Counted from the stretch's first letter, positions 24,716 to 33,988 are shown. The stretch: 64,000 nucleotides of DNA from Curtobacterium flaccumfaciens (GCF_004361695.1 NZ_SNVW01000002.1:248001-312000), one strand, 5' to 3'. The notes: generated by a model not told the origin, from the sequence alone. A program made the numbers and translations.

Positions 24716-25948
24716 CTAGTTCGCGTTGGCCTTGAGCCACGCCAGCGGGTCCACCGGGACCCCGTCGACGTGCACCTCGAGGTGCAGGTGCGGGCCGGTC
24801 GAGTTGCCGGTGCTGCCGACGAGACCGAGCTCGTCGCCGACCTCGACCTGCTGGCCCTTGACGACCTTGAAGGAGTTGTCCTCCATGTGGCCGTAGACGC
24901 TGGTGAACTGCTTGCCGTCGACCTCGTGCTCGACCCAGACGTCGTTGCCGAAGCCGCCGTCGTCCGCCTGCACCTTGGTCACGGTGCCGGCCGCGATGAC
25001 CCGGATCGGGGTGCCCTCGCCGGGGGCGAAGTCGACGCCCATGTGGTTCGTCGAGCAGAACGAGCAGCCCTCGACCTGGCGGCCGCCGAACCCGGAGGTG
25101 ATCGGCACGCCCGTCAGGAACGGCCACTGGATCGTGCCGTTCGGGTCGTTCGTGAAGCTCGACGAGTCGACGTTCTTGTACTGCGTCGCGCTCGACACCG
25201 AGTACTGGTCGCGGTTCGTCTCGGCGTCCGTCGCGCCCGAGCCGACTCGCAAGGACTGGGTCGCGCCGGCCGCGGTGCTGCGACCCGAGGTGGCGTCGGT
25301 CTCCGGCATCCAGAACGCCTGCGCCGGCAGCGAGGTGGAGACGACGAGTCCGGCGGCGAACAGCAGCGCGCCCACGGCCGTCACCCGCGACGCGGCACGA
25401 CGGAAGGACGCACCCTGCTTCTTCGGGGCGACCACCGGTGCGGTGGCGGCGGACGGCCCGGCACCGAGGTGGCGGGTGGCACGGTCGACGTGCAGGGTCG
25501 CGGTCCCGCCGGTGCGGACGGCGCGTGCCGGGCGACGCGACGCCGGCACCTGGCCGAGCACCCGACGGGTCGAGGACGCGACCGGAGCGGTCGGCGTCGC
25601 AGCGGTAGCCGGGGCGACGACGGGTGAGGCCGGCGCCGGCGGCGTCACGGGCGCAGCGGTCGCGGCCGGCATCGCCGGCGACGACGGCGCGAAGTCGATC
25701 GGGGACGCCGGGGCCGGCGGCGTCACGGGGGTCACCGGCGTGGGCGTCACCAGGTCGTCGAAGGACGGACTGGAGGCAGTGCCCGCCCCCGCCACGACCG
25801 TCGCCTGCTCGACACGGTCACCCCCGGCGACTGCTGCTGCAGCTGCTCGCTCCGCCTCGATGCGTGCCCGTCGGGTGCGGTGGACGACCGGTGTCGGTGC
25901 GTTCACGGGGCCGTCGGTCTGCACGGGCGAGAGGGAGGAGGGGGGCAT
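24716..25948 (-). CDS. M23-family peptidoglycan endopeptidase with Pro/Ala-rich linker
   Basis: 410 residues from the ATG at 25948. Residues 1-170 are a disordered Ala/Pro/Thr-rich cytoplasmic region with repeated TPPAPASP blocks; a single membrane helix (VTAVGALLFAAGLVVSTSLP, near 195-215) anchors the protein; the C-terminal LytM/M23 domain has zinc ligands in NHMGVDFAPGEGTPI and HLHLEVHVDG. Two cysteines (GCSFCSTNHMG) sit next to the first ligand. It is expected to cut cell-wall cross-links or to act as an activator outside the membrane. The frame is open upstream of the chosen start. Confidence 0.9.
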   Translation of the reverse strand: MPPSSLSPVQTDGPVNAPTPVVHRTRRARIEAERAAAAAVAGGDRVEQATVVAGAGTASSPSFDDLVTPTPVTPVTPPAPASPIDFAPSSPAMPAATAAPVTPPAPASPVVAPATAATPTAPVASSTRRVLGQVPASRRPARAVRTGGTATLHVDRATRHLGAGPSAATAPVVAPKKQGASFRRAASRVTAVGALLFAAGLVVSTSLPAQAFWMPETDATSGRSTAAGATQSLRVGSGATDAETNRDQYSVSSATQYKNVDSSSFTNDPNGTIQWPFLTGVPITSGFGGRQVEGCSFCSTNHMGVDFAPGEGTPIRVIAAGTVTKVQADDGGFGNDVWVEHEVDGKQFTSVYGHMEDNSFKVVKGQQVEVGDELGLVGSTGNSTGPHLHLEVHVDGVPVDPLAWLKANAN

Positions 25949-25981
25949 GCGTCGGTGAGGATCCTGATCGGGGCGAAGTGC

Positions 25982-26026
25982 GCTCGTTGGTAACGAGCAG
26001 ATAACGGGACTGGAGAACGGTAGCAA
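25982..26026 (-). promoter_or_regulatory. Promoter and stem-loop of the M23 peptidase gene
   Basis: On the minus strand TTGCTA (26026-26021), 16 bases, then TTATCT (26004-25999). A perfect 7-bp dyad GCTCGTT/AACGAGC with a 3-base loop (25982-25998) covers the expected transcription start, where a repressor or RNA hairpin could act. Confidence 0.45.
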
Positions 26027-26093
26027 ATGCCCTACCGGGTTTCCAGTCCTGGTCATGACCACAGGACTCCCCCAGATCGTGGGACCTCCCGCG

Positions 26094-26915
26094 TCAGCCG
26101 GCGAGGACGGACCCCTCGAGCCGCTGCAGCAGGTCGGCCAGCTCGTCGACGACCGTGGGGCTCGCGAACAGGAAGGACCGCGTCCCGCCGGCGTCCCAGA
26201 TGCGGGTCTCGGCGCCGGCCTCCCGCGCCACGATCGACCCGGCGGCCATGTCCCACGGGTTGATCCCCCGCTCGTAGTAGGCGTCCACCGTGCCCGCGCC
26301 GACCGCGCAGCAGTCGAGCGACGCAGCACCCCCGCGGCGGATGTCCCGGACCTCGCCGATCAGCCCGGCGAGCACCGCGACCTGCTCCCGGCGGCGGTCG
26401 GCGGTGTACCCGAACCCGGTGGCGACGAGGGTCTCCGCGAGGGAGGCCGGAGCACTCACCCGCAGGGGGATCCCGTCGCGCGTCGCACCACCGCCCGCCA
26501 CCGCGCGGTGGACGACGCCGGTCGCCGGGGCCACGACGACGCCGGCAACGGGTTCCCAGGTCGTCGGGTCGGCCTCGCCGCGGACGACCCCGATGCTCAC
26601 CCCGTACTCGGGGCTGCCGTAGAGGTAGTTCACCGTGCCGTCGATGGGGTCGACCACCCAGGTCGTGCCGGACGTGCCGGCCCCGGTGCCGGACTCCTCG
26701 CCGAAGAACGCGTCGTCCGGCCGGGCCTCGGCGATGCGGGCGCGGATGAGGGCCTCGACCTCGCGGTCGGCAGCGGTGACGACGTCGACGATGCTCGACT
26801 TCCGGTCGGCGACCTCGACCCCCTCGGCGCGTCGGCGGGCGGCGAGGGCGGCGGCCTCGCGGGCGATCGACGCGGCGAGGTCGGCGTACTGGGACGGGGT
26901 CGGCACGGAGGTCAT
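26094..26915 (-). CDS. Inositol monophosphatase family protein
   Basis: 273 residues. Metal-dependent phosphatase signatures: FFGEESG (about 77-83), WVVDPIDGTVNY (about 94-105) and NPWDMAAGSIVAREAGA near the C-terminus, all complete. Family members hydrolyse inositol-1-phosphate, histidinol phosphate or related sugar phosphates. In actinobacteria relatives serve phosphatidylinositol synthesis or histidine synthesis. Which one applies is not resolved here. Confidence 0.92.
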   Translation of the reverse strand: MTSVPTPSQYADLAASIAREAAALAARRRAEGVEVADRKSSIVDVVTAADREVEALIRARIAEARPDDAFFGEESGTGAGTSGTTWVVDPIDGTVNYLYGSPEYGVSIGVVRGEADPTTWEPVAGVVVAPATGVVHRAVAGGGATRDGIPLRVSAPASLAETLVATGFGYTADRRREQVAVLAGLIGEVRDIRRGGAASLDCCAVGAGTVDAYYERGINPWDMAAGSIVAREAGAETRIWDAGGTRSFLFASPTVVDELADLLQRLEGSVLAG

Positions 26916-26937
26916 CCACCGATCCTGCCAGGAACGA

Positions 26938-26967
26938 CGAAAGCCCCGTCCGAGGACGGGGCTTTCG
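26938..26967 (-). terminator. tRNA-Tyr terminator
   Basis: Perfect 14-bp stem (26938-26951 with 26954-26967) around a very short loop, starting 10 bases after the end of tRNA-Tyr on the minus strand. Confidence 0.75.
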
Positions 26968-26976
26968 ACGATTGCG

Positions 26977-27058
26977 TGGCAAGTGAGGGATTCGAACCCC
27001 CGAAGGCTACGCCGGCTGATTTACAGTCAGATCCCTTTGGCCGCTTGGGTAACTTGCC
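26977..27058 (-). tRNA. tRNA-Tyr (GUA)
   Basis: 82-base class II tRNA with a long variable arm (GCCGGCGTAGCCTTC). Acceptor GGCAAGT pairs with ACTTGCC; anticodon stem-loop CTGACTGTAAATCAG, anticodon GTA. Confidence 0.97.
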
Positions 27059-27197
27059 ATGTGCGCACCCGGCCCGTGTAGTCACCAACCGAAGGCGCGC
27101 ATGAAAGCATAGCGGATCGGAGACGGTGTTCGTGACCACCGTGAGCCGACCCGTGGGTGCCGAACCGCGCCTCCCGTCCGCCGTTAGGCTGTCCGGC

Positions 27198-27686
27198 ATG
27201 GCAGACAGTTCCTTCGACGTGGTCAGCAAGGTCGACAAGATGGAGGCGGAGAACGCCCTCAACCAGGCCTCCAAGGAGATCGAGCAGCGGTACGACTTCA
27301 AGGGTGCCGACGCCTCGGTCGCGTTCAGCGGTGAGGACGTCCTCATCAAGGCGAACTCCGAGGAGCGCGCGAAGGCCGTCCTCGACGTCCTGCAGAGCAA
27401 GGCGATCAAGCGGAACATCAGCCTGAAGAGCCTCGACGCCGGCGACCCGTACCCCTCGGGCAAGGAGTACCGCATCGAGGTGAAGTTCAAGAACGGCATC
27501 GAGCAGGACGTGGCGAAGAAGATCGGCGCCTTCCTCCGTGCGAACGCCCCCAAGACGGTGAAGAGCCAGATCCAGGGCGACGAGCTCCGCGTCTCGTCGA
27601 AGAGCCGCGACGACCTGCAGAACACGATCCAGCTCCTCAAGGGTGAAGAGTTCGACGTGCCGCTGCAGTTCATCAACTTCCGCTGA
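27198..27686 (+). CDS. YajQ family nucleotide-binding protein
   Basis: 162 residues from the ATG at 27198; TAGGCT (27185-27190) stands 7 bases upstream, indicating a leaderless mRNA. Typical YajQ start SFDVVSKVDKMEAENALNQA and motif EIEQRYDFKG, ending PLQFINFR. In proteobacteria YajQ proteins bind cyclic di-GMP or nucleotides; no clear role is known in actinobacteria. Confidence 0.95.
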   Translation: MADSSFDVVSKVDKMEAENALNQASKEIEQRYDFKGADASVAFSGEDVLIKANSEERAKAVLDVLQSKAIKRNISLKSLDAGDPYPSGKEYRIEVKFKNGIEQDVAKKIGAFLRANAPKTVKSQIQGDELRVSSKSRDDLQNTIQLLKGEEFDVPLQFINFR

Positions 27687-27702
27687 CGCGCCGCCCGCCG
27701 CC

Positions 27703-29163
27703 TTGGAGCACTGGCTCAGCGTCACCATCACCGTCCTGCTCGTCCTGCTGGACCTGGCGATCCGCGTCTTCTCGATCATCTACGTCCCGATCAACCGGAA
27801 GCCGCAGACCGCGACGGCGTGGTTGCTCGCGATCTTCCTCATCCCCTACGTCGGGTTCATCGTCTTCCTCGTCATCGGGTCGACGAAGCTCCCGCACGCC
27901 CGGCGTGAGAAGCAGACCGAGATCAACGCGTACATCCTCGAGCAGACCGAGGGCATCGAGCGGGTCCGCCGTGACCACCCGTGGCCGCTGTGGCTCGAGA
28001 GCATCACGACGCTGAACCGCGAGCTCGGCGCCATGCCCCTCGTCGGCGGCAACTCCGCCGAGCTCTACCCGGACTACGAGGAGTCCATCGCCGAGATGAC
28101 CCGGGCGATCGACGACGCCCGGCGGTTCGTGCACGTCGAGTTCTACATCGCGACGATCGACGACACCACGCGGCCGTTCTTCGACGCCCTCGCCCGCGCC
28201 CAGGCCCGCGGGGTCTCGGTGCGGTTCCTGCTCGACCACTGGGCCAGCCGCGGGTACCCCGGCTACAAGGAGACGCTGGCGTTCATGGACGACGCCGGCA
28301 TCGAGTGGCACCTCATGCTGCCGCTGTTGCCGCTGCAGGGGAAGTTCCAGCGCCCCGACCTCCGCAACCACCGGAAGATCATGGTCATCGACGGCTCGGT
28401 GGCCTTCACCGGGTCGCAGAACCTCATCGACAGCTCGTACGACCTGCAGTCCCACATCGACAAGGGCATGGTCTACAAGGACCTGTTCGCCCGCTTCGAG
28501 GGCCCGGTCGTCGCCGGCCTCAACGCCCTGTTCGTCACCGACTGGTACAGCGAGACCGACGAGCTGCTGCTGCGCGAGAGCGATCCCGTCCAGCGTGCCG
28601 ACCGTGGCGACGCCCTGGACTGCCAGGTCGTCCCGTCCGGCCCGGGCTTCGACGGCGAGAACAACCTGCGCCTCTTCAACGCGCTGCTCTACTCGGCGCA
28701 GAAGAAGGTGTCGATCACGTCGCCGTACTTCGTGCCGGACGACTCGATGCTCTACGCCATCACGACGACGGCGCAGCGTGGGGTCGAGGTCGAGCTGTTC
28801 GTCGGCGAGATGGGCGACCACGCGATGACCTGGCACGCCCAGCGCTCCTACTACGAGGGGCTGCTGCGGGCCGGCGTCAAGATCTGGCTCTACCGGGCGC
28901 CGACGATCCTGCACGCGAAGCACTTCACGATCGACGACGAGGTGTCGGTGATCGGGTCGAGCAACATGGACATGCGGTCCTTCAGCCTGAACCTCGAGGT
29001 CTCGGTGATGGTGCGCGGCAAGCGGTTCGTCGACGCCCTGCGTGAGGTCCAGGACGCCTACAAGGAGCACAGCTTCGAGCTCCGGTTGGACTCGTGGCTC
29101 GGTCGCCCGCGTCGGTCCCAGGTGCTCGACAACGTCGCGCGGCTCACGGCGGCGCTGCAGTAG
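27703..29163 (+). CDS. cls: Cardiolipin synthase (phospholipase D family)
   Basis: 486 residues assuming TTG at 27703; the frame is open back to 27643, but that lead overlaps yajQ and reads as its shadow. Two N-terminal helices (TVLLVLLDLAIRVFSIIYV and LLAIFLIPYVGFIVFLVIG) are followed by two HKD motifs: NHRKIMVIDGSVAFTGSQN (mid-protein) and HAKHFTIDDEVSVIGSSNMD (near the C-terminus). It condenses two phosphatidylglycerols to cardiolipin at the membrane. No clear ribosome binding site precedes the TTG, so the start is uncertain. Confidence 0.92.
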   Translation: MEHWLSVTITVLLVLLDLAIRVFSIIYVPINRKPQTATAWLLAIFLIPYVGFIVFLVIGSTKLPHARREKQTEINAYILEQTEGIERVRRDHPWPLWLESITTLNRELGAMPLVGGNSAELYPDYEESIAEMTRAIDDARRFVHVEFYIATIDDTTRPFFDALARAQARGVSVRFLLDHWASRGYPGYKETLAFMDDAGIEWHLMLPLLPLQGKFQRPDLRNHRKIMVIDGSVAFTGSQNLIDSSYDLQSHIDKGMVYKDLFARFEGPVVAGLNALFVTDWYSETDELLLRESDPVQRADRGDALDCQVVPSGPGFDGENNLRLFNALLYSAQKKVSITSPYFVPDDSMLYAITTTAQRGVEVELFVGEMGDHAMTWHAQRSYYEGLLRAGVKIWLYRAPTILHAKHFTIDDEVSVIGSSNMDMRSFSLNLEVSVMVRGKRFVDALREVQDAYKEHSFELRLDSWLGRPRRSQVLDNVARLTAALQ

Positions 29164-29267
29164 GGTCCCGCGCGGCCGGTGCGCGCCCTCGCACCGTTCG
29201 GGCGGACGGGAGGCGCGGCTCGGCCCCGCCTCGCACCGTGCGAGGGTGCTCCGCTCGGCAGCGCGGG
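29164..29267. terminator. Convergent gap with GC-rich stem-loop
   Basis: The gap between cls (+) and the acyltransferase-like gene (-) contains CCCTCGCAC (near 29187-29195) paired with GTGCGAGGG (near 29238-29246), enclosing a second imperfect hairpin GGAGGCGCGG...CCCCGCCTC. It probably terminates both genes. Confidence 0.5.
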
Positions 29268-30407
29268 TCAGCGCAGCGGGACGAGTCCGCTCAGCGTCGC
29301 GGTCAGCCGCTCGAGCGGTCCGCGCCCGAGGAACGTCCTCCACAGCATCGCGAAGAGCACCGACCCGACGGCGAACCACGCCCAGGCCGCGCCGGAGTCG
29401 GGGTACCCGGGCAGGAGTGCCAGCACGACGAGGTGCCCCGCGTAGACGGTGAGCGGCATCGACCCGACCGCGGCGAGCGGGAACGCGATCCGCTCCGCGA
29501 GACGCCCGTGCCCGTGCTCGTGCCCGTGTGGGCGCCCGTCGAAGAGCAGCGTGCACAGGGCGATCACCGCGACCGCGACACCCGCAGTGCCGACCACGTC
29601 GACGATCGACGACGAGTGGTCGCGCGGCGACAGGAAGAGCTGCGCGACGGCCGCTGACGAGGAGTTCCCCTGCCCGGCGTACGGCACGCCGGGGAACGCC
29701 TGCACGGCGTCGACGGGCACCGGGGCGAGCAGGTTCCCGACCACGTAGGCGGCGGTGGCGACCACTGCGCCGGACGCGAGGAGCGCGACCTGGCGGCCAC
29801 GTTCCTCCAGGCCCGCCCGCGCGACCGCGAGACCGACCAGGACGTACGCCATGAAGGTGACCACGGGGTAGACCAGTCCGAGCTGGACCTCCCACATGCC
29901 CGCGTCCGCGTAGAGCGGCACGATGCCCAGCGCGACGACGGGCGAGGCCACCGCACACGCCGCGGCGAGCACGAGCAGCCACCGGGCACGGACCCGCAGG
30001 ACCGGGACGGCCAGCAGGAAGAGGGCGCCGTACGTCGGCAGGATCACGTAGACCGGGGTCTGCAGCGCCATCAGGAGCAGGCCGATCGCGACGACGACCG
30101 CCGCGCGGATCGCGAGCCGGGCACGGATCCGGCCGATCGTCGGCGGACCCGGCGGCGTGGTCCGGCCGCTCGTCAGTCCGATCGAGACGCCCGCGAGGAC
30201 GGCGAACAGCGACGAGGAACGACCGTGCGCCACGGCGGCCCAGGTCCCCGGGTCGGACCAGTCGACCTGGTCGGCGATACCGCCGACGTGTGTCGCCATC
30301 ATGCCGAGGAGCGCCAGGGCCCGCGCGACGTCGACGCCCTGCAGACGGACGCCGGAGACGGGCACGCCCCGCAGCGCGGTGGGCGGTGCGGGGCGTGCGG
30401 TCGACAT
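29268..30407 (-). CDS. DUF418/HGSNAT-like membrane protein (acyltransferase-like)
   Basis: 379 residues from the ATG at 30407. About ten transmembrane helices; the N-terminal segment GVDVARALALLGMMATHVG is the signature of heparan-alpha-glucosaminide N-acetyltransferase-like and DUF1624/DUF418 proteins, which move acyl groups across membranes onto extracytoplasmic sugars. A cytoplasmic or extracytoplasmic His-rich loop (RPHGHEHGHGR) lies near residue 310. It starts 12 bases upstream of the FprA-like gene's stop but has its own frame; order and spacing suggest transcription after fprA. Confidence 0.82.
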   Translation of the reverse strand: MSTARPAPPTALRGVPVSGVRLQGVDVARALALLGMMATHVGGIADQVDWSDPGTWAAVAHGRSSSLFAVLAGVSIGLTSGRTTPPGPPTIGRIRARLAIRAAVVVAIGLLLMALQTPVYVILPTYGALFLLAVPVLRVRARWLLVLAAACAVASPVVALGIVPLYADAGMWEVQLGLVYPVVTFMAYVLVGLAVARAGLEERGRQVALLASGAVVATAAYVVGNLLAPVPVDAVQAFPGVPYAGQGNSSSAAVAQLFLSPRDHSSSIVDVVGTAGVAVAVIALCTLLFDGRPHGHEHGHGRLAERIAFPLAAVGSMPLTVYAGHLVVLALLPGYPDSGAAWAWFAVGSVLFAMLWRTFLGRGPLERLTATLSGLVPLR

Positions 30408-30418
30408 GGCGGTCGGCG

Positions 30419-31855
30419 TCAGCTGGTGCGTGCGTCGGCAGAGTGCTCGGCGTCGGCATCGGCGTCGGCGGTGCTGGCGCTGGCGCTGTGCGCAGCGTCG
30501 ACGGTGCGTCCCAGCGACACCTCGACCATCTCGTCGCGCGGGACCACCTTGATGCGCTCGCGCCCCTCGGCCTCGCCGAGCGCGAGCTCGTGCGCGTCGA
30601 GGTTGTGCCAGCCGTCGAGGTCGGTGTAGGCGACGCCGCGCGCAGCGAGCAGTGCCGGGACGGCGCCGTCGGACGGGTCCTCCGGGGTCCACCAGCTCGC
30701 CTGTTCGTTGACGATGTGCTGCACGGTCTCCATCGCGTCGGACTTGGTGTGCCCGATGAGGCCGACCGGCCCGCGCTTGATCCACCCGGTGGCGTAGACG
30801 CCCGGGATCTGCTGGTTGTCGTCGTCGAGGACCTGGCCCTCGTGGTTCGGGATGACCCCGTGGCGAGCATCGAACGGCACGCCCGGCAGCGGCGAGCCGA
30901 AGTACCCGACCGCGCGGTACGCCGCCTGGATCGGGATCTCGCGGACCTCACCGGTGCCCTCGACGCCACCCTGCCCGTTCGGACGGGTGCGCTCGTAGCG
31001 GATGGCGGTGAGCTTGCCGTCCTCGCCGACGAACTCGAGGGGCTTCGCGTAGAAGTGCAGGTGCAGGCGGCGGCTCGCCTGCCCGGTCTCGCGGGTGCGC
31101 CACTGCTCGAGCACGCGGTTCATCACCATGACCTGCTTGTTCGTCGCGATGGCGTTCTTCGAGGCCTCGTCGTGGTCGAAGTCCTCGTCGTAGACGATCA
31201 TGTCGACGTCGCGCAGCTCGCCGAGCTCACGGAGCTCGAGCGGCGTGAACTTCACCTGGGCGGGACCGCGCCGGCCGAAGACGTGCACGTCGGTCACCGG
31301 CGAGGCCTTGAGGCCCTCGTAGACGTTCGCCGGGATCTCGGTCGGCAGGAGGTCGTCGGCGTGCTTCGCCAGGATGCGCGAGACGTCGAGGGCGACGTTG
31401 CCGTTGCCGATCACCGCGACGCTCGAAGCCTCGAGCGGCCAGGTGCGCGGGACGTCGGGGTGCCCGTCGAACCAGCTGACGAACTCGGCCGCGCCGTAGG
31501 AGCCCTCGAGCTCGACACCCGGCACGTCGAGGTCGGCGTCCTTGATCGCCCCGGTGGAGAACACGACGGCGTGGTAGTGCTTGCGGAGGTCGTCGAGGGT
31601 GATGTCCTCGCCGAAGCGGACGTTGCCGAACAGCCGGACGACCCCGCGGTCGAGCACGTCCCGCAGCGCGTTGACGATGCCCTTGATGCGCGGGTGGTCC
31701 GGTGCGACGCCGTAGCGGACCAGGCCGTAGGGGGCGGGGAGTTGCTCGAACAGGTCGATCGACACGTCGTGGCCGTGGGCCTCGCGCAGCAGGATGTCCG
31801 CGGCGTAGATGCCGGCGGGGCCGGCGCCGACGATGGCGACTCGGAGGGTGGGCAC
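30419..31855 (-). CDS. FprA-like ferredoxin/adrenodoxin NADP+ reductase
   Basis: 478 residues, close to mycobacterial FprA (about 456). FAD-binding GxGxxG motif VAIVGAGPAGIYAADIL at the N-terminus; NADP-binding VAVIGNGNVALDVSRIL at about 150-166; and the conserved ATGWIKRGPVGLIGHTKSDA segment. It moves electrons between NADPH and a ferredoxin, for example to cytochrome P450 systems. The GTG start has a GGAG site. The last 25 residues are an Ala/Asp/Ser repeat tail that looks non-conserved. Confidence 0.93.
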   Translation of the reverse strand: MPTLRVAIVGAGPAGIYAADILLREAHGHDVSIDLFEQLPAPYGLVRYGVAPDHPRIKGIVNALRDVLDRGVVRLFGNVRFGEDITLDDLRKHYHAVVFSTGAIKDADLDVPGVELEGSYGAAEFVSWFDGHPDVPRTWPLEASSVAVIGNGNVALDVSRILAKHADDLLPTEIPANVYEGLKASPVTDVHVFGRRGPAQVKFTPLELRELGELRDVDMIVYDEDFDHDEASKNAIATNKQVMVMNRVLEQWRTRETGQASRRLHLHFYAKPLEFVGEDGKLTAIRYERTRPNGQGGVEGTGEVREIPIQAAYRAVGYFGSPLPGVPFDARHGVIPNHEGQVLDDDNQQIPGVYATGWIKRGPVGLIGHTKSDAMETVQHIVNEQASWWTPEDPSDGAVPALLAARGVAYTDLDGWHNLDAHELALGEAEGRERIKVVPRDEMVEVSLGRTVDAAHSASASTADADADAEHSADARTS

Positions 31856-31943
31856 TGATCGTCTCCAGTTTCGTTCGGGCGGGTTGCTCCCGATGGGCTG
31901 TCTCGCTGGGGTGGTGTTCGGTCCGGCGCTCGGGGCGTCCGGG

Positions 31944-33023
31944 TCAGCGGCTGCGTTCCACGACGGACTCGGCGAACCGGATCAGGGCCCGCTTCACCGT
32001 CCCGTCGGGGAGCGGTGCGAGCGCGTCGACCGCTTCCGTCGCCCACCGGACCGCGACGGCCCGGGTGGCGGCGGTGGCCTCGTGCTCGCGGAGTGCGGCG
32101 ACCGCGGACTGGTACGGCGCGGAGTCGACCACGTCGTCCGGTGCCGCGTTCACGTCGCGCTCGATCCGTTCGAGGAGCGCGACGGCGTCCGGCGCGCCGG
32201 TCGCGGCGAGGCGGCGGAGCTGGAGCAGCGGGAGCGTGTCGACGCCGGCGCGCAGGTCGTTGCCGGCGATCTTGCCGGTCTTCGCCTTGGCCGGCGCGAG
32301 GTCGATGACGTCGTCGACCAGCTGGAAGGCCACGCCGACCTTCTCGCCGAACGTGCCGACGGCGTCGAGGTAGGACCGGTCGGCACCCGAGAACATCACG
32401 CCGGCACGGGCGGCCGTGGCGATGAGCGAGCCCGTCTTGTCGCTGAGCACCTGGATGTAGTGCTCGACCGGGTCGTCGTCGGGCTGCGGGCCCGTCGTCT
32501 CGTGGAGCTGCCCCATGCAGAGGCGCTGGAAGGTCTCGGCCTGCATCCGGATGCCCTCGGTACCGAGGTCGGCCGTGATCAGGCTGGCGCGTGCGAAGAG
32601 CAGGTCGCCGGTGAGGATCGCGACGTTGTTGCCGTACGTCACGTGCGCTGCCGGGACACCGCGGCGGACCGGGGCCTCGTCCATGACGTCGTCGTGGTAC
32701 AGCGACGCCAGGTGCGTGGTCTCGATGCTGACGGCGGCCTTCACGACCGCGTCGGTCACGCCGTCGCCGAGCTGTGCGATGAGGAGGGTCAGCGTCGGAC
32801 GGATCCGCTTGCCGCCCGCGGAGAGCAGGTACCGGCTCGTCGTGTCGGCGAGGGTGTCCGTCGAGCGCATCGCTTCTTCGAGGCCCTGCTCGACGAGCTC
32901 GAGCCCGTCGTCGACGGCCGAGATGAACCGACGCTCCGCCGGGGTCGCGAACAGGCGCTCGCCGATGCCCAACGATGCGCGGAGACTCGGTGCGCGACGT
33001 GCGACCGGGACGCTCGGGTTCAA
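31944..33023 (-). CDS. Polyprenyl diphosphate synthase (menaquinone side chain)
   Basis: 359 residues with a TTG start at 33023 preceded by GGAG. First aspartate-rich motif in LYHDDVMDEAPVRRG and second in QLVDDVIDL, the hallmarks of trans-isoprenyl diphosphate synthases; GKRIRPTL is also present. It probably makes the long isoprenoid tail of menaquinone, as it lies directly after the menaquinone methyltransferase gene. Chain length cannot be predicted reliably by eye. Confidence 0.93.
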   Translation of the reverse strand: MNPSVPVARRAPSLRASLGIGERLFATPAERRFISAVDDGLELVEQGLEEAMRSTDTLADTTSRYLLSAGGKRIRPTLTLLIAQLGDGVTDAVVKAAVSIETTHLASLYHDDVMDEAPVRRGVPAAHVTYGNNVAILTGDLLFARASLITADLGTEGIRMQAETFQRLCMGQLHETTGPQPDDDPVEHYIQVLSDKTGSLIATAARAGVMFSGADRSYLDAVGTFGEKVGVAFQLVDDVIDLAPAKAKTGKIAGNDLRAGVDTLPLLQLRRLAATGAPDAVALLERIERDVNAAPDDVVDSAPYQSAVAALREHEATAATRAVAVRWATEAVDALAPLPDGTVKRALIRFAESVVERSR

Positions 33024-33053
33024 GTGCTGCTCCGTGGTTCGGGGGTGGACCGG

Positions 33054-33920
33054 TCAGCCGGCGGTGGGCTCGGCGTCGGGCTGTTCAGCGCTGGGCTGGT
33101 CGGCGCTGGGCTGGCCGGCGCTGGGCTGGCCGGCGACCGGCTTGCCCAGGCTGGGCTGCTCGCCGGTGTGCTGGTGGGCACGACGGGCCTTCGCGCGGCG
33201 GGCCACTGATTCGCGGACCGGCTCGGCCACGGGCTTCCGACCACGGTGCAGCGCGACGATGCCCGCCGTCAGGTTCCGGTAGGCGACCATCGTGAAGCCG
33301 ACACCGCGGAGCCACTGGCTGAGCACCTGCTGCTCGGGCCAGGCCTCGATCGACTCGGCCAGGTAGCGGTAGGCGGCCGGGTTGCTCGACGACAGGCGTG
33401 CGACACCGGGCAGGACGCGCTTGAGGTAGGCGCCGTACCCGAAGCGCAGGAGTGCGAGCGGCGGCGTGGAGAACTCGCAGATGACGACGCGGCCGCCGGG
33501 CTTGAGGACGCGGAGCATCTCGCCGAGTGCCTGCATCGGGTCGTTGACGTTGCGCAGGCCGAACGAGATCGAGACGGCGTCGAAGGAGTCGTCGTCGAAG
33601 GGCAGGTGCTCGGCGTCGCCCTCGACGAAGGTGATCTCGGGGTGCCGCTCGCGACCGACGGCGATCATGCCCGCCGACAGGTCGAGCGCGGTGACCTCGG
33701 CACCCTTCTTGGCGAAGGCCGCGGCGCTCGTGCCGGTGCCCGCGGCGATGTCGAGCACGCGCTCGCCGGGCTGGGGGTCGACCGCACGGACCGTCGCGAC
33801 ACGCCACAGCGGGGCGTTGCCCGCGGAGAGGATGTCGTTCGTGAGGTCGTACTTCGCGGCGACGTCGTCGAACATGGCCGCCACCTCGTCCGGCCGCTTG
33901 TTCAGGTCCGCTCTGCTCAC
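33054..33920 (-). CDS. menG: Demethylmenaquinone methyltransferase
   Basis: 288 residues from the GTG at 33920, supported by a leaderless TAGGAT box 7 bases upstream. UbiE/COQ5 signatures: MFDDVAAKYDLTNDILSAG, the SAM motif VLDIAAGTGTSAAAFA, and ISFGLRNVND. It adds the ring methyl group in the last step of menaquinone synthesis. The C-terminal 45 residues are an added low-complexity tail made of QPSAG-type repeats encoded by a 15-bp tandem repeat. It is divergent from menF with a shared promoter gap. Confidence 0.95.
   Translation of the reverse strand: MSRADLNKRPDEVAAMFDDVAAKYDLTNDILSAGNAPLWRVATVRAVDPQPGERVLDIAAGTGTSAAAFAKKGAEVTALDLSAGMIAVGRERHPEITFVEGDAEHLPFDDDSFDAVSISFGLRNVNDPMQALGEMLRVLKPGGRVVICEFSTPPLALLRFGYGAYLKRVLPGVARLSSSNPAAYRYLAESIEAWPEQQVLSQWLRGVGFTMVAYRNLTAGIVALHRGRKPVAEPVRESVARRAKARRAHQHTGEQPSLGKPVAGQPSAGQPSADQPSAEQPDAEPTAG
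33062..33142 (-). repeat. 15-bp tandem repeat encoding the MenG tail
   Basis: About five in-frame copies of a 15-bp unit near CGCTGGGCTGGCCGG, giving (G/D/E)QPSA repeats at the C-terminus of the methyltransferase. In-frame units suggest expansion by replication slippage. Confidence 0.7.
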
Positions 33921-33927
33921 CCACAAC

Positions 33928-33988
33928 ATCCTAGAGGTCCCGGCCGAGCGTTCCCCGGTCCGTCGTCCGATCGCGTGACGCGTACGAT
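33928..33988. promoter_or_regulatory. Divergent leaderless promoters of menG and menF
   Basis: TAGGAT (minus strand, 33933-33928) is 7 bases before the menG GTG; TACGAT (33983-33988) is 6 bases before the menF GTG. Both -10 boxes lie within 61 bases, so the two genes probably share upstream control DNA. Confidence 0.55.

Noticed and set aside
27673..30969. 1098-codon open frame on the minus strand across cls and the acyltransferase gene
   Set aside because: It has Arg/Pro/Ala-rich, family-free sequence and covers two clear genes in other frames.
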